DNA of 64,000 nt from Ceratorhiza oryzae-sativae (lineage: Eukaryota > Basidiomycota > Agaricomycetes > Cantharellales > Ceratobasidiaceae). Each line of letters opens with the position of its first letter. Position 1 is the first letter of the stretch. The notes under the pieces were generated by a model. It was not told where the DNA came from. It was given only the letters and a program-made list of their open reading frames with translations, and made no database searches. Positions 47,547 to 57,688 of the stretch are shown here, piece after piece. A program made the position numbers and the translations under genes. Location of the stretch: assembly GCA_030998015.1 (NCBI GenBank), contig JARWMV010000253.1:372001-436000 (forward strand). The letters run 5' to 3'.

Positions 47547-50282
47547 ATGCTAAGCAGAAATGGATCGAACGTGGCAACACCCCAGCCAAGCGGATCAAGC
47601 GAAGGGCGGAGGTTGGCGTTGCCATTGCCAGCGCCCTCGGTATCAAGCCGAGCCCCCTCGCCCGCTTCTATGCAGCCTACGCCGACGGATCGAGGGTCCG
47701 AAGAGCTGACTGAAACCGTGCCAGCCCCTCGGTTCTGCATCCAGACCAGGGCAGTGCTGCTGACCTGGTCGAAGCTACGCGATCAGCCCTCAAGTGGGCT
47801 CGTCACCCGATACGAGGCATTCTGCCGCCAACGGCCAAATCATTGGGCAACTTTGGCAGTGGTGGAACGCCACAACCCTGAGGAACCAAACTACGACCCG
47901 GCCTGGCCCCTCCATGTCCATGCCCTCTCCATCAGTCAGGAGCAGAAGGGCGGCTGGAACACCCAGAACACCCGGTTCTGGGACTTCGAGGGGCAACACC
48001 CCAACATCCTGCCGAAGGACCTCAAGGACGGACCAGGAGGCAACCCTGCAAGGGAGGCTTTCAACTACCTCTGGAAGGATGTCGGAGCTAACGGCGAGGA
48101 GGTAGAGGAGCTGATAGCGGGGGACCTGACCTTGGAAAGGTTGGAGGAAATCCTGGTGAAGGGGAAGGGCAGGAAAAGGTCGAGGGCAGAGGCAGACCTG
48201 GAGGACGGGGCAGAGATTGTTGCCTTGGCAACAAAAAAAGAGTACTACCAGGCATTCAAGCACCTGCGCCCCCTCCAGATGGTGACGACGTGGAACTCGG
48301 TACGAGCATATGCTGAGTACACATATAAGGAGGACCGGGGATGCATGCCTGCAATCCCGGTGGAGTTGGAAGTCCCAGAAGACCGGGCACACATCGACAG
48401 GGCGGACCGATGGTTTGCGGAAGAGGCTGAGAAGAGAGGGAGGGGCGTGCGCCATTGCATCCTGGTGATTGAAGGCGAAACAGGAACTGGGAAGATGGCG
48501 TATGCGTAGAGGTGCTGTGCCAGGCTCCTGCAGCCAGAACTTGCCAGAATTCTGGCTAAAATTCCAGCGAATTCCAGTGTGCCAGTTGCCAGTGCAGGTG
48601 CCAGAATAGCCTCAAGGGTGCCAGAGTCCTAGGCGGAGTCCTGCAGTACTGGCATACCTGCATACCTGCATACCTGAATACTGGCACATTGTCACCTGTA
48701 CACGACCACCACGGATTGCATATATTAAGCACTCATAAAATGCGCAAAATTCAGCAGATCAAATTGTACTTTACTTGATTACAAACGGTTAAGAAATGAG
48801 CAGTATCGGCGCAGAATCGTCTAAGAAAAATATTCAGGGGGATGCGCAGATGTTCAAGCTTGCTATCCTGAGATCTAATTGGGGCGATATACATACTAAT
48901 CGACTCGTCTCACTGAGAGGAATCGAATGCACATATTTTCATAATAAACGAACGCTTTTATCGAAAGTTATCAGCGATATAAAGGGGGAAACCCCTGAAC
49001 AGCGCCACAAGCGCTAGTGAAACCAGCCGTGCAAACCTCGCTCCCTTGCGCGGAGTCGATGCGCATTATCATAAGGACTCTATATACCAAAAACCAGCCT
49101 GATTGAAGGTGTTTTAGCTGGTGAAACTGGGGGAACAGCGCCCCTGATGCTGAAAACCCCCTGAAATGTGCCATGGACACCCACACAGTGCTATTCTGGC
49201 TTTCTTAGTATCACAGACAGATTCAGAGATGCTTATTGCCCTATCTCAGGTACCTGAAACATCTGGAACAAGCTTATAACATAAATTTCCGACCATGTGC
49301 AGTGATTCTGCTGGGTTGACAGTGAGGTTGCCTGCACACACCCCGGTTCATAGTTATCCAGTCAATGTATTTACTAGATATAATGTCAGTAGGGGTTTTT
49401 CAAGCTCAGGAGAAAGGCTAGCTGGTCGGATAAGCTTCAAACAGCTTTCTTTGTGGTGAAATAGCATGTGCGCATTTCCCAGAATATTTCCTGAGCATCA
49501 ATTTGGAGCGAACTATGCGTTATCGAATTTTTTGCGCGGAGCAAATGACATATCTGTGATCTCCTGATTTTTTCGCATTTAATGAGCTACTTTGCAAGAG
49601 ATTGTGGTGAGGTTTATGGCCCTGGAAATGTTGGCCACAAAGACCCAAACAAAAGAACTGCGTAAAATTTGCCAGAATGAATTTCGTATGAAACGTGCTC
49701 TATATCATTGGAATGCTCTCTCTTCTGCGCATCTAATGAGCTATTACACAACTTGATGTGGTGAGTTCTGACCATAGCCAGTTGCAGGAGTCCCGGGATT
49801 CTGGCATGCTCCTGCACCTGCCAGAATTCTGGCACAGACTCTGGCAACTGGCGAGCCAGTGCCAGTGCCAGTGCCAGAATGGCCAAAAAGCACAGGAGTC
49901 CTGCTGCAGGTGCCGGAGTCCTGCAAAATTCTGGCACAGCTTCTCTATGTATGCGCGATCCAAGGGCTCCCATAGCCAGATGTGCAACATCTGGAACGTG
50001 GGGAATCTGTTGGAGGATGCCGACATCTGGATCCTGGATGACATGGTCCAGTCAAATGGGAAGTACTCGCTCAAAGCCCTGAGCCAGTACGAGGCAGACT
50101 TCACAGGCAGATATGCTCATGTGAAGTCAATGAAGGTATGGCTGACGGTGATCCTGGGGAATAGCCAGTCGGCCATAATGAAGTGTTGGACAGACATAGA
50201 GGGGGAAGAAGGGGACTTATGGGTATCCAAAAACGTAGACTGGGTATACTCAGGAGGGAAGCCATTTTTTGTTTTTCCTTAA
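47547..50282 (+). pseudogene. CRESS-DNA-type Rep (HUH endonuclease + SF3 helicase), split by hAT-type insertion
   Basis: Two pieces, 47547-48506 (320 codons) and 49956-50282. Residue positions in the first: motif I-like LLTWSK (71-76), HUH motif LHVHALS (122-128), geminivirus-type GRS-like RFWDFEGQHPNI (~143-154), motif III YLWK with the nicking Tyr (174-177), Walker A GETGTGK (310-316). The Walker A Lys is followed by Met instead of Ser/Thr, which would weaken ATPase activity. The second piece has Walker B DIWILDD and a motif-C-like LTVILGN. The single Tyr plus SF3 helicase fits geminivirus/genomovirus-like Rep, not Helitron Rep. A 1441-bp element (48507-49947) introduces a stop at 48507. 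Apart from that break the two pieces are in compatible register. A ~60-residue Ser/Pro/Arg N-terminal extension is unusual. Confidence 0.87.
48507..49947. mobile_element. hAT-type non-autonomous element, 1441 bp, inside Rep
   Basis: Terminal inverted repeats: left TAGAGGTGCTGTGCCAG, right (reverse complement) TAGAGAAGCTGTGCCAG. The 8-bp TSD is CGTATGCG (48499-48506) and TGTATGCG (49948-49955), one mismatch. No transposase frame is present. The interior is rich in CTGCAGG/GAATTCTGGCA palindromes near both ends. A second copy is at 58538-59971. The TAGRG ends and 8-bp TSD point to the hAT superfamily. Confidence 0.86.
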
Positions 50283-50378
50283 AAAATAAAAATAAATTAT
50301 CTTTGTATAAGCTGTTTTATTCACAGACCATGTGTCGAGAAGTAAGCTTAAACAAGGAAATAAGCAAGGAGAAAGTAA

Positions 50379-50484
50379 TCTCATGTAGTGTAGAGGTTAA
50401 GGGGTCTAGCCTGACTCATCATCTCCTAGCTGAGCAATTACACATCGAACGGAAGGTCGTTGGTTCGAGTCCAGCACCCTTAAC
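50379..50484 (+). ncRNA. tRNA-like Pol III relic (A and B boxes)
   Basis: Consensus A box TAGTGTAGAGG at 50386-50396 and consensus B box GGTTCGAGTCC at 50462-50472, with a T-arm-like GTTGG-loop-CCAGC. The boxes are ~75 nt apart instead of ~45, and no 7-bp acceptor pairs cleanly, so this is not a normal tRNA. It could be a tRNA with an intron and eroded ends, or a SINE-like fragment. It lies between the Rep gene and the polypurine tract. Confidence 0.4.
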
Positions 50485-50579
50485 CTCCTCGATATATGAG
50501 ATACCTTTTAGAAACTTTTAGAACCCAGAAAAGAAACATGCCTCGAGATCCCCCAAGACATGTCCAAAGGGGGGGATAA

Positions 50580-51360
50580 TGTTATGACCCGCCTAGCAGA
50601 CATAACCTAACAACCTAATATTGTACAGATTTATGGCATTTTTCCCGAAGCGGAACAAACCATAAACAGGATCACGTGATCTCGGCGCTTACCCAACGAT
50701 TAAGCGCTGGTGGTTACCCTGAACTTGCTCCAGCATTTCTCTCCCATGTTACTTGGAGCAAGGAGTGAGTTGTCATGTGACCTCAGCGCTTACCCAACAA
50801 TTAAGCGCCGGTGGTTACCCTGAACTCGCTCCAGCGTTTCTCTCCCATGTTACTTGGAGCGAGGAGCGAGTTGTCACATGACCTCGGCGCTTACCCAACG
50901 ATTAAGCGCCGGTGGTTACCCTGAACTTGCTCCAGTGTTTCTCTCCCATGTTACTTGGAGCGAGGAGCGAGTTGTCACGTGACCTTGGCGCTTATCCAGC
51001 GATTAAGCGCCGGGTGCTTAAGTCCAAAGGTCACATGACCCTCAGACCTCGCGTGGCTCTACAAGATTCGGAGCCGCACAAACTTAGGATAAACGATTAC
51101 CTAAGACCTAGTACTATATAGAACCTATAACTGCTGTAGACGGCGCTTAGGAAAAGGGGGGCCACTGCAGCAACTGCAGTCACATGTATATAAGGGGAGT
51201 AAAGCAAGACTGAACGCCTCAGCTTGCTTTATCTCATCAACCACCATAGACCATAGCAAACACTGTAACTAGAATGCTCAATACATACTGCATAGCACCA
51301 AACCGTCAACGCAGCCACTACTTAAGTGCTCCACAAGGGAGCCTCCAGAGGGTCACAACA
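50580..51360 (+). repeat. 3' LTR of Gypsy element 2
   Basis: 781 bp, preceded by the polypurine tract AAAGGGGGGG. It is 132 bp longer than the 5' LTR, mostly because it holds three instead of two ~101-bp tandem units (TGGTTACCC at about 50711, 50812 and 50913). One unit contains GGCGCTTA, a 9-nt loop CCCAACGAT, then TAAGCGCC. Confidence 0.92.
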
Positions 51361-51365
51361 ATCAA

Positions 51366-51873
51366 GGAATACTACGACCAGAAGCATCGGACTCCAGAAG
51401 CTATTAAGGTTGGAGACAAAGTCTGGCTTGATACCAAAAACATACGGACACAGCAGGCCTCCAGGAAACTGGCCCACAAAAGAGTTGGACCATTCAGGGT
51501 GGTAGCACAACATGGCACACATGCCTACAAGCTGGACCTACTGATAACCATGAAAATACACCCAGTGTTTCATGTCTCACTCCTGACCAAATATAAAGAT
51601 GACCCCTATGGCTGTCAGGTTCCCCCACCACCACCTGTGGTAACTCCTGAAGGGGAAGAAGAATTCAAAGTGGAACAGATCATAAAGTCACGATACAACA
51701 AAAGATCTAATGTCTTTGAATACTATGTCAAGTGGCTTGGCTATGACGAGCAACAATGGTTAACCTATGATGACCTGGTGAACGCACCAGAACTCATCGC
51801 CAACTACGTCAAGTCGCACCCAAAAGCACCCCAGGACCCCTGTGCCTTGAAGGGGGGAAGTGTCACGAACTGA
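51366..51873 (+). pseudogene. pol: Pol of element 1, 3' part: integrase C-terminus and chromodomain
   Basis: Displaced from the rest of pol by element 2. It begins in the integrase tail (EYYDQKHRTPEAIKVGDKVW), passes through the GPY-like GPFRVVAQHGTHAYKLDL and HPVFHVSLL, and ends with a chromodomain (VEQIIKSRYNKRSNVFEYYV, WLGYDEQQW). The TGA at 51871-51873 lies 13 bp inside the 3' LTR. The frame is in register with 39457 across the ATCAA duplication. Confidence 0.92.
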
Positions 51874-52237
51874 CACGCATATATCCACTCTATAATATTT
51901 TCTTGAATTACTACATTTTATGAGACCATCTTCAAAACATACTTGCCTTTTATGGTATATCTGTGTCATGTGACTCAGGGAATGTTCCGGACTGGTAACC
52001 AAGATGTATTTCAACTCCAATGTGAAATTCTGCAGTTCCGCAGTCGCTTCTACTGCTTCTATCTCTTATCTGTCATGACTCACTGTATGGACTTGTTTGT
52101 TATGATGTGGCTTGTACCATGTATATAAACCAGGTCAAGTTTGCAGAGGACTCCTCAAGAACTTGACCTCTCGTCGAATACAAGTTCTTTTATTTTTCTT
52201 ACTATTTTCCTCGTTGCCTGACTTGTTGTTGTCAACA
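51861..52237 (+). repeat. 3' LTR of Gypsy element 1
   Basis: 377 bp, TGTCACGAAC...TTGTCAACA, followed by TSD CTCTT (52238-52242). It matches the 5' LTR (33387-33763) in length and almost throughout in sequence. Confidence 0.92.
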
Positions 52238-52619
52238 CTCTTACTATTTTCCTTGTTGCCTGACTTGTTGTTGTCGACAGTATATATGTTAGTATACACT
52301 AATCATACTCAATACTTCTTAGACTAGAGTAAGAAGGCTCAAAGTAGTTGCAATGCAATCAAGTAACACTCAAGTTAGTCTTAATCTTTCACAGTGTAAA
52401 CTGACTAATTTATAGGTATAAAGAACAAGACTACTATCGTCAGGTTCCCTTAGATATCTTAAATGTAGTTCAGCCCTAGTTGCTTGGGCTAACTGATACT
52501 AATCTTAATACTAGACTTAAGCAATACCTTATTGGATAGATGGAGGGCTGCCTAACACATGTACTTCCTCAGCTACAGGTACTTGAATTTCCTCTAATAG
52601 CTGGTACTTAATGTCATGC

Positions 52620-53138
52620 TGTCATGGCCTAGACCATGACGCAGATTTTATTATGATTTTCCTATATTTTATACATTGCTCTTTCTCATATTTTTTGGAC
52701 AAGTCCTGTTTAATCGGATATATGCATAGAATTACTTACATGATCACATGTCCTTGTTGTTGTTTATGTTCTGTTTGTACCTTCTGGAATATTCTGTTAC
52801 GAGGCACCATTCTCACATTGTACAATAGTTGTCTTGCACCATATGTGTATTTGATATAGCTCATCATATGAATATATAAGGGAGAGTCTGAGAGCCTTAA
52901 GCCTCAGAACTTGACCTCCTGTCATATCCCCTCTACTACCTGTGTGACTTACAGTCCATAGTCCCTGCCCAGTCCTCTTAAGGACAAGTGCACCTACTTC
53001 CACATCCTTGCATCTTATCACACCCTCACTGCACGTCCTACCTTAGACGTTGTCAGTACAGCCTCCAGCATCACTGCCCATAGGCTTGTCATTGCCACTT
53101 AGGTGTTTGACATTACCCTTCAGGTTGTAGCTCTGACA
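52620..53138 (+). repeat. LTR-like repeat, family 5
   Basis: Begins TGTCATGGCC, ends AGCTCTGACA, and carries a TATA-like AATATATAAGGGAG with the downstream TCAGAACTTGACCTCCTGTC block also seen in LTR family 1. The flanks read ATGCT on both sides only if one T is shared, so the TSD is uncertain. The preceding 52285-52619 is AT-rich without recognised features. Confidence 0.5.
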
Positions 53139-53892
53139 ATGCTCAACCAGGCAATATTGTACACTTATATATCTCTGTATATAAGATACAATGAATCAGA
53201 CAGTATATAACAAATATGGTACTATATTCCTCAGTACTAGTTATACAGTATGGGACAAAACCATTCACATGTTTTGATCCCAGTGTTTAAAACATTTAAA
53301 ACAGCTATAACTTTTGATCAAGGGCTCACCTCATAATTTAATCACCATTGATCAATAGAATATCATTGTGGCTACAAAATTAATATATATGCAACCTGTT
53401 TTGTCAATAAATGGCAGAGTTAAATGTGAAATAGTGCATGAGGATCATGTGAAAGGTTTTGTCCCCTGTGTCAGATCCTTCAAACTCATTCCCTTGTATC
53501 AAAACTGGTACTATATGTGTTTATATGCTACATGTATCATGATAGGCATTAAATATAAGAGCTTGTAGCACTCTGTGAAGTAGCTCAAACCACCTCACTC
53601 CATATTTTATCATGACTAGGTCTCTGTCTGAGGATCTTATTAACTCTGTGCTTGCTCTACTAGACTCAGGCCACACATATCCACACATTAAAGCTAGAAT
53701 AGGGAACATATCTCTTGGCTCTATTTCTACAATCTGTTCTGAGCACTGTCCAGGGAGAGAAAAGTCAACTGGTGGTCAACCTCACAAGCTGAACCCCTAT
53801 GCTGTTCACTATGCTGTCCAGCTTGTCACCAACCACAACTCTGTCTCCACACACCAAGCCACACAAACTATGTGTGAACTTACAGGGCAGAC

Positions 53893-54334
53893 TGTCAGCA
53901 GCAACAAGTCAAGTGATGGCATGGACACCTTAATCACAAGGGCAGAGCCTGGAGACAACTTGGCAACAACAACAAGGGGGGTAAGGGTGACAACAACACA
54001 TTGCAAGACAGTGAGTAAGAAAGAACAAGACTTGTATTTGACAAGGAGGTCAAGTTTGTGAGGAGACCTTGTTGAACTTGACCTGGTTTATATACCACAT
54101 CAAAACAAACACAACTATACTACAAGTCATATCACTAAGCAATAGAAGCTGCTGTGGAGCTGTGGAATTTTACATTAAAGTTGAAATATATCTTGGTAAG
54201 CAGTCTGGAACATCCCATGAGTCACATGATACAGTTGTCCCATAAAAGGAAAGTGTGTTTTGAAAATGTTCTTAAAAATTGTAATAATTCAGGAAAATAT
54301 TATATAGTGAATATATGCATGTCAGGTCATGACA
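53893..54334 (-). repeat. Solo LTR family 1, in mariner
   Basis: Reverse orientation, TGTCAGCAGC...GGTCATGACA, with TSD CAGAC at 53888-53892 and 54335-54339. It is a diverged CpG-poor relative of the element 1 LTR. Confidence 0.82.
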
Positions 54335-54592
54335 CAGACTATACATCCTAAAACTGTCAAACATGCTTTGAAAGCTGCTGGGCTAGTGCCTATAAAGAAG
54401 CCAAAAAAGCCAACCCTCAAGTGCCACCACTGTGATGCATGGATTGCCTTTGCAGAAGCTCACAGGCACTGGACAGTAGAGGACTGGAAACAGGTTCTGT
54501 GGTCACATGAGACCAAGGTTCATAGGCTAGGGTCAGATGGAATTCACTGGGCATGGAAACATCAAGGGGAGGGCCTTAGTGACTGGCTTATC

Positions 54593-55259
54593 TGTCATGA
54601 GCCACAATCAAAGGTCTTGTGGCTAACCATCATTTTTCTCTTCCTTTGTTTTCCACCTTTGTCTTTTGGCTTGACCACCTCCACTTGTTTACTGATCCTC
54701 ATCCTATTATTAGTCACTTGCTTACTGATCACTGCCATTCACCTTACTCATGCTACTATTATTAGTACTGGCTGACTGATGGACATACTATCATTAGTAA
54801 CTGGCTGACTGATCACTGCCATTCCTTCTTACTCATCCTGCATGTATGCTTAGTCACTCCCTTGTTTAGAATAGTATAAAAGCAAGGAGAGCAAGCTGGT
54901 CTACCCCAGCTTGCTCTACCTTGTCAATTCCCCTCTAAAGCATCCAGTGTGAAGAACAGTCCCTAGCTGACTTATTAGCTTAAGTAACACCTAGAAGGGT
55001 CTTGAGTCAAAACCATGTCACAAGCCCCAGCACTAAGCATCTGACTTAGCTGCTGTCCACAGTTGCTTATTCAGCAACAGGTGACCATCAGCCACAATCA
55101 CATAAGTGCATATGGTGTCAAGCCACAAGACAGTAGACACACAAGGCATCAAGCCAAGATGTGCCATGCATCAGCAGTAGTCAGGACATAGTCCAGACCC
55201 ATCAGAGGCATTAGCCACTTGTAAAACAAGTCCAACAACCACTTTCAGAGGTTGTGACA
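54593..55259 (+). repeat. Solo LTR family 3, in mariner
   Basis: TGTCATGAGCC...GGTTGTGACA, 667 bp, with TSD TTATC at 54588-54592 and 55260-55264. It matches the interrupted LTR at 29457-30933 in reverse. It includes a TATA-like AGTATAAAAGCAAGG. Confidence 0.85.
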
Positions 55260-55315
55260 TTATCATTCCAACTGCCAACTTTGGTGGAGGCTCCATCATG
55301 TTTTGGGGGTGCATG

Positions 55316-55916
55316 TGTCAAGACCCCTCCATCTCCTTGTCTCTATTGATTCCTTAAGTAGTGGCTATGTTGTCAGTGGTAATTTGCAGTGTATATTGAC
55401 AGTATTTATGTAGTATGTACAGATGATCCCTGTGGTTGACAAGATAAAGCAAGCTGGGGTCCACAGGCTTGCTTTCAATGAGTTATATACCCTTCAAGGT
55501 ATGAGTCAGACTGTTCCACAGTCTGCAGTATGTTATAGGTCATGTGTGGTGTAAATAAGTATTAAGTAAGTCACTCTTAGGGTTGTGCAGCCCTGAATCT
55601 TATAGAGCTGTGTGAGGTCCAAGGGTGATGTGATAACTCACTCCTTGGTCCAAGTTACAATGGAGAGAATTGCAGGAGCAAGTTAGGTAACCATGGTAAG
55701 CACCTGGATAAGTGCCAAGGTGATGTGATAACTTGCTCCTCACTCCAAGTTACAATGGAGAGAATTGCAGGAGCAAGTTAGATAACCACTGTAAGTGCCA
55801 GGATAAGCACCAAGGTCATGTGACTATGTTTACAGCTTGTTCAACTTAGGAGAAAATGCTATAAACTATAGGCTGATTCTCCTGTCGCATTATGGCTGTC
55901 TGTGCAGGTCATAACA
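55316..55916 (-). repeat. Solo LTR family 2, in mariner
   Basis: Reverse orientation, TGTCAAGACC...GGTCATAACA, 601 bp, with TSD GCATG at 55311-55315 and 55917-55921. It is a CpG-poor relative of the element 2 LTR with two tandem units (about 55.62-55.82 kb). Confidence 0.85.
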
Positions 55917-56744
55917 GCATGGGCTGGGGTGGCACAGGAATAGGGTGTGGGTTAGAGTGCACATTGAATAAGGAGCTTTACCTGGAGATTTTAGGGATGA
56001 ATTTTCATGCAGCCTAGAGCATTTAGGGATGGAGCCAGGGGAGGTCATATTTCAGCAGGATAATGCCAGTTCTCATATGGCAAAGATTTGCCTCAACTGG
56101 TTTGAGGACCATGGAATTGAGCTGCTTGAATGGCCAGCCATGTCTCCAGATCTCAACCCCATTGAGAATCTCTGGGCTGAGCTCAAGAGGTGGTTGGGAG
56201 AGTAGGAGTCTCCCCCAGGTGGTATTTTGGAGTTATGGGAGCAGGTGCAAGATGTCTGGAATGGTTTTGGTGAAGAGTACTGCCAGAAGCTGATAGAAGG
56301 CATGCCTAGACATATGGCTCAGGTTTTGGAGGCTGATGGTGGCCCAATTTCTCATTGATTCACATAAACAATTCTAGTTGTATACAGGGGACAAAACCTT
56401 TCATGTGACCCATATGTACTATTTCACATGTAACTCCACTGTTTGTTGACCAAACAGATTGTATGTATATTTATTTTGTAGCTACAATGATATGCTATTG
56501 ATCAATAGTAATTACATTATGAGGCATGGCCTCAATCAAAATTTATAGGCATTTTAAATTATGGCATCAAAACACTTGAAAGGTTTTGTCCCATACTGTA
56601 TAAGAAATCACACACAGACAAGAGAAAATAGAAAGAAAAAAGGAACCAATAACTGGTCTGGGTTGAGTTGTAAAGAGTGGTGGTCTGGAAGGGCCTCATA
56701 GGAGGTCCTTTTATACCCTGAGGAGGACATTCTAGAGCCAAATA

Positions 56745-57686
56745 CAGTAGAAGCCCCAATGATGTATAGAGTTGGGGGAATTCTTATTTGGGTTTTATAC
56801 ATGATTGGGGTTGCCCCTAAATCACCAATGAATTTCATACACATACACTCAGGAGAGAACAGGCTAAATACATGATCAATCTAAAACAATGCCAATTGAG
56901 AGCTAAGGTCTGAAAGAAACAATAGGTTAGCTTGGAGATGGGGGTCATCAAGCTGGGTAATGTATTTTTAAAGTACTTCAAGCAAGTAAGGGCACTGGTG
57001 CTTGACAGGGGTGTCAACAACACTGTGGCAACATTGTTGTTTGGCTCCTGTTTAGTTACATTGTCAGTGTCATCATACAAGGTCTCCCCTTGTATGTCAG
57101 CATCTACATGTTGCATTTCAGCTGCAACTTGATTGGTAACCTCCTCATCAGCTCATTCTTGTTCTGTGGGGACATCAGTGTCAAGCTTGGTAAATTTGAT
57201 GGCACGGTGAGTTCAATCAAAAGAGCTTGGGCACACCAATGGAGACTGTTGATTGTCATCTGTAGTGTGGACATGGACTCTTGTACATCTTCAGCTTCAG
57301 TTAGAACCAAAAGTGGCAATGGTTTGGACTCCAGACCACAAATCCCTGTGTGCTGCCAGCAGTTTTGAATTGTACAAGAACTAACCTGCACCCATGCATT
57401 GCAGATTGTCAACATTGCAGTAAGTTGATTGATCTTGTAGATGTCCTCCTTGCCAGTGTCCTCCTGTTCAATTGCTTGCTGAAGTAGCAGGAATTTACAG
57501 TTAGCCTATCAGGAGGGCAGGCATCAATGGCACACAAATCCCACCCTCAGCAACCTTGTGCCACCATATCATAGCCTTAGTAATTGACTGACTCTTATTT
57601 GAAATTAGCACCTGGGCATGCCTGGGTGGAATTCTTATTTGGGGTCTATACTTATTTACCAGTATACATCATTGGGGTCATGACTG
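56745..57686 (-). mobile_element. pogo/Fot-like DNA transposon relic
   Basis: Ends CAGT...GACCCCAATGATGTATA-like, inverted at both sides and flanked by TA (56743-56744, 57687-57688). The minus-strand frame 57104-57415 contains WVQVSSCTIQNCWQHTGI, resembling the C-terminal W..V...TI.NCW.H.G block of pogo/Tigger transposases. The rest is too decayed to read. Internally deleted, CpG-poor. Confidence 0.65.
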
Positions 57687-57688
57687 TA

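Larger units (their letters stand above)
39458..51360 (+). mobile_element. Ty3/Gypsy retrotransposon 2 carrying Rep-bearing cargo
   Basis: Inserted in the integrase C-terminus of element 1 with TSD ATCAA (39453-39457 and 51361-51365). LTRs start TGTTATGACC and end GGTCAC(G/A)ACA. Internal parts: gag 40228-42058, pol 42076-45481 (several frameshifts), then about 5 kb of non-standard cargo (45.5-50.5 kb) before the polypurine tract (50566-50575) and 3' LTR. At 11.9 kb it is far larger than a plain Gypsy element. The cargo includes a CRESS-type Rep gene. Confidence 0.93.
33387..52237 (+). mobile_element. Ty3/Gypsy chromodomain retrotransposon 1
   Basis: LTRs of 377 bp at both ends and TSD CTCTT at 33382-33386 and 52238-52242. 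Internal order: a Cys-rich/coiled-coil ORF, gag, then pol (protease, RT, RNase H, integrase, chromodomain). The pol frame is interrupted by one TGA at 37428 and by the insertion of element 2 at 39458-51360. Taking out element 2 and one copy of its TSD leaves the pol frame in register. The polypurine tract AAGGGGGGAAG lies directly before the 3' LTR. The LTRs are very similar by eye, differing mainly at CG sites. Confidence 0.93.
33048..52279 (+). repeat. Old solo LTR (family 1) split by Gypsy element 1
   Basis: The two halves are 33048-33386 and 52243-52279. Together they make one LTR that begins TGTCACAAACTGAC and ends GTTGTCGACA. The 5-bp TSD GTATA is at 33043-33047 and 52280-52284. Everything between is later insertion. 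The left half is the same family as the inserted element's own 377-bp LTRs but more diverged, so an LTR was hit by a relative. Confidence 0.85.
53612..56358 (+). pseudogene. Tc1/mariner transposase, interrupted
   Basis: Pieces: 53612-53892 (helix-turn-helix, LDSGHTYPHIKARIGNISLG); 54340-54587 (KTVKHALKAAGL, WTVEDWKQVLWSHETK with the first catalytic acid replaced, since the usual SDE/SDET reads SHET); 55265-55310 (GGGSIMFWGCM); 55922-56358 (second Asp in QQDNASSH, third acid in SPDLNPIENLWAELKR). An internal TAG occurs at about 56203. Interruptions are the LTRs at 53893, 54593 and 55316. It is inactive. Confidence 0.85.
53246..56598 (+). mobile_element. Tc1/mariner element broken by three solo LTRs
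   Basis: Inverted ends CAGTATGGGACAAAACC (53246) and the reverse at 56598, both flanked by TA (53244-53245, 56599-56600). Subterminal regions also mirror each other (TTGATCAATAG blocks). The host-like part is about 1.6 kb; the remainder is three LTR insertions. CpG is nearly absent. Confidence 0.87.

Noticed and set aside
47547..50282. Helitron Rep-Hel as an alternative identity for the Rep frame
   Set aside because: There is a single Tyr in motif III, an SF3-type helicase order (Walker A, Walker B, motif C) and a short helicase part; Helitrons have two Tyr and a large SF1 helicase.
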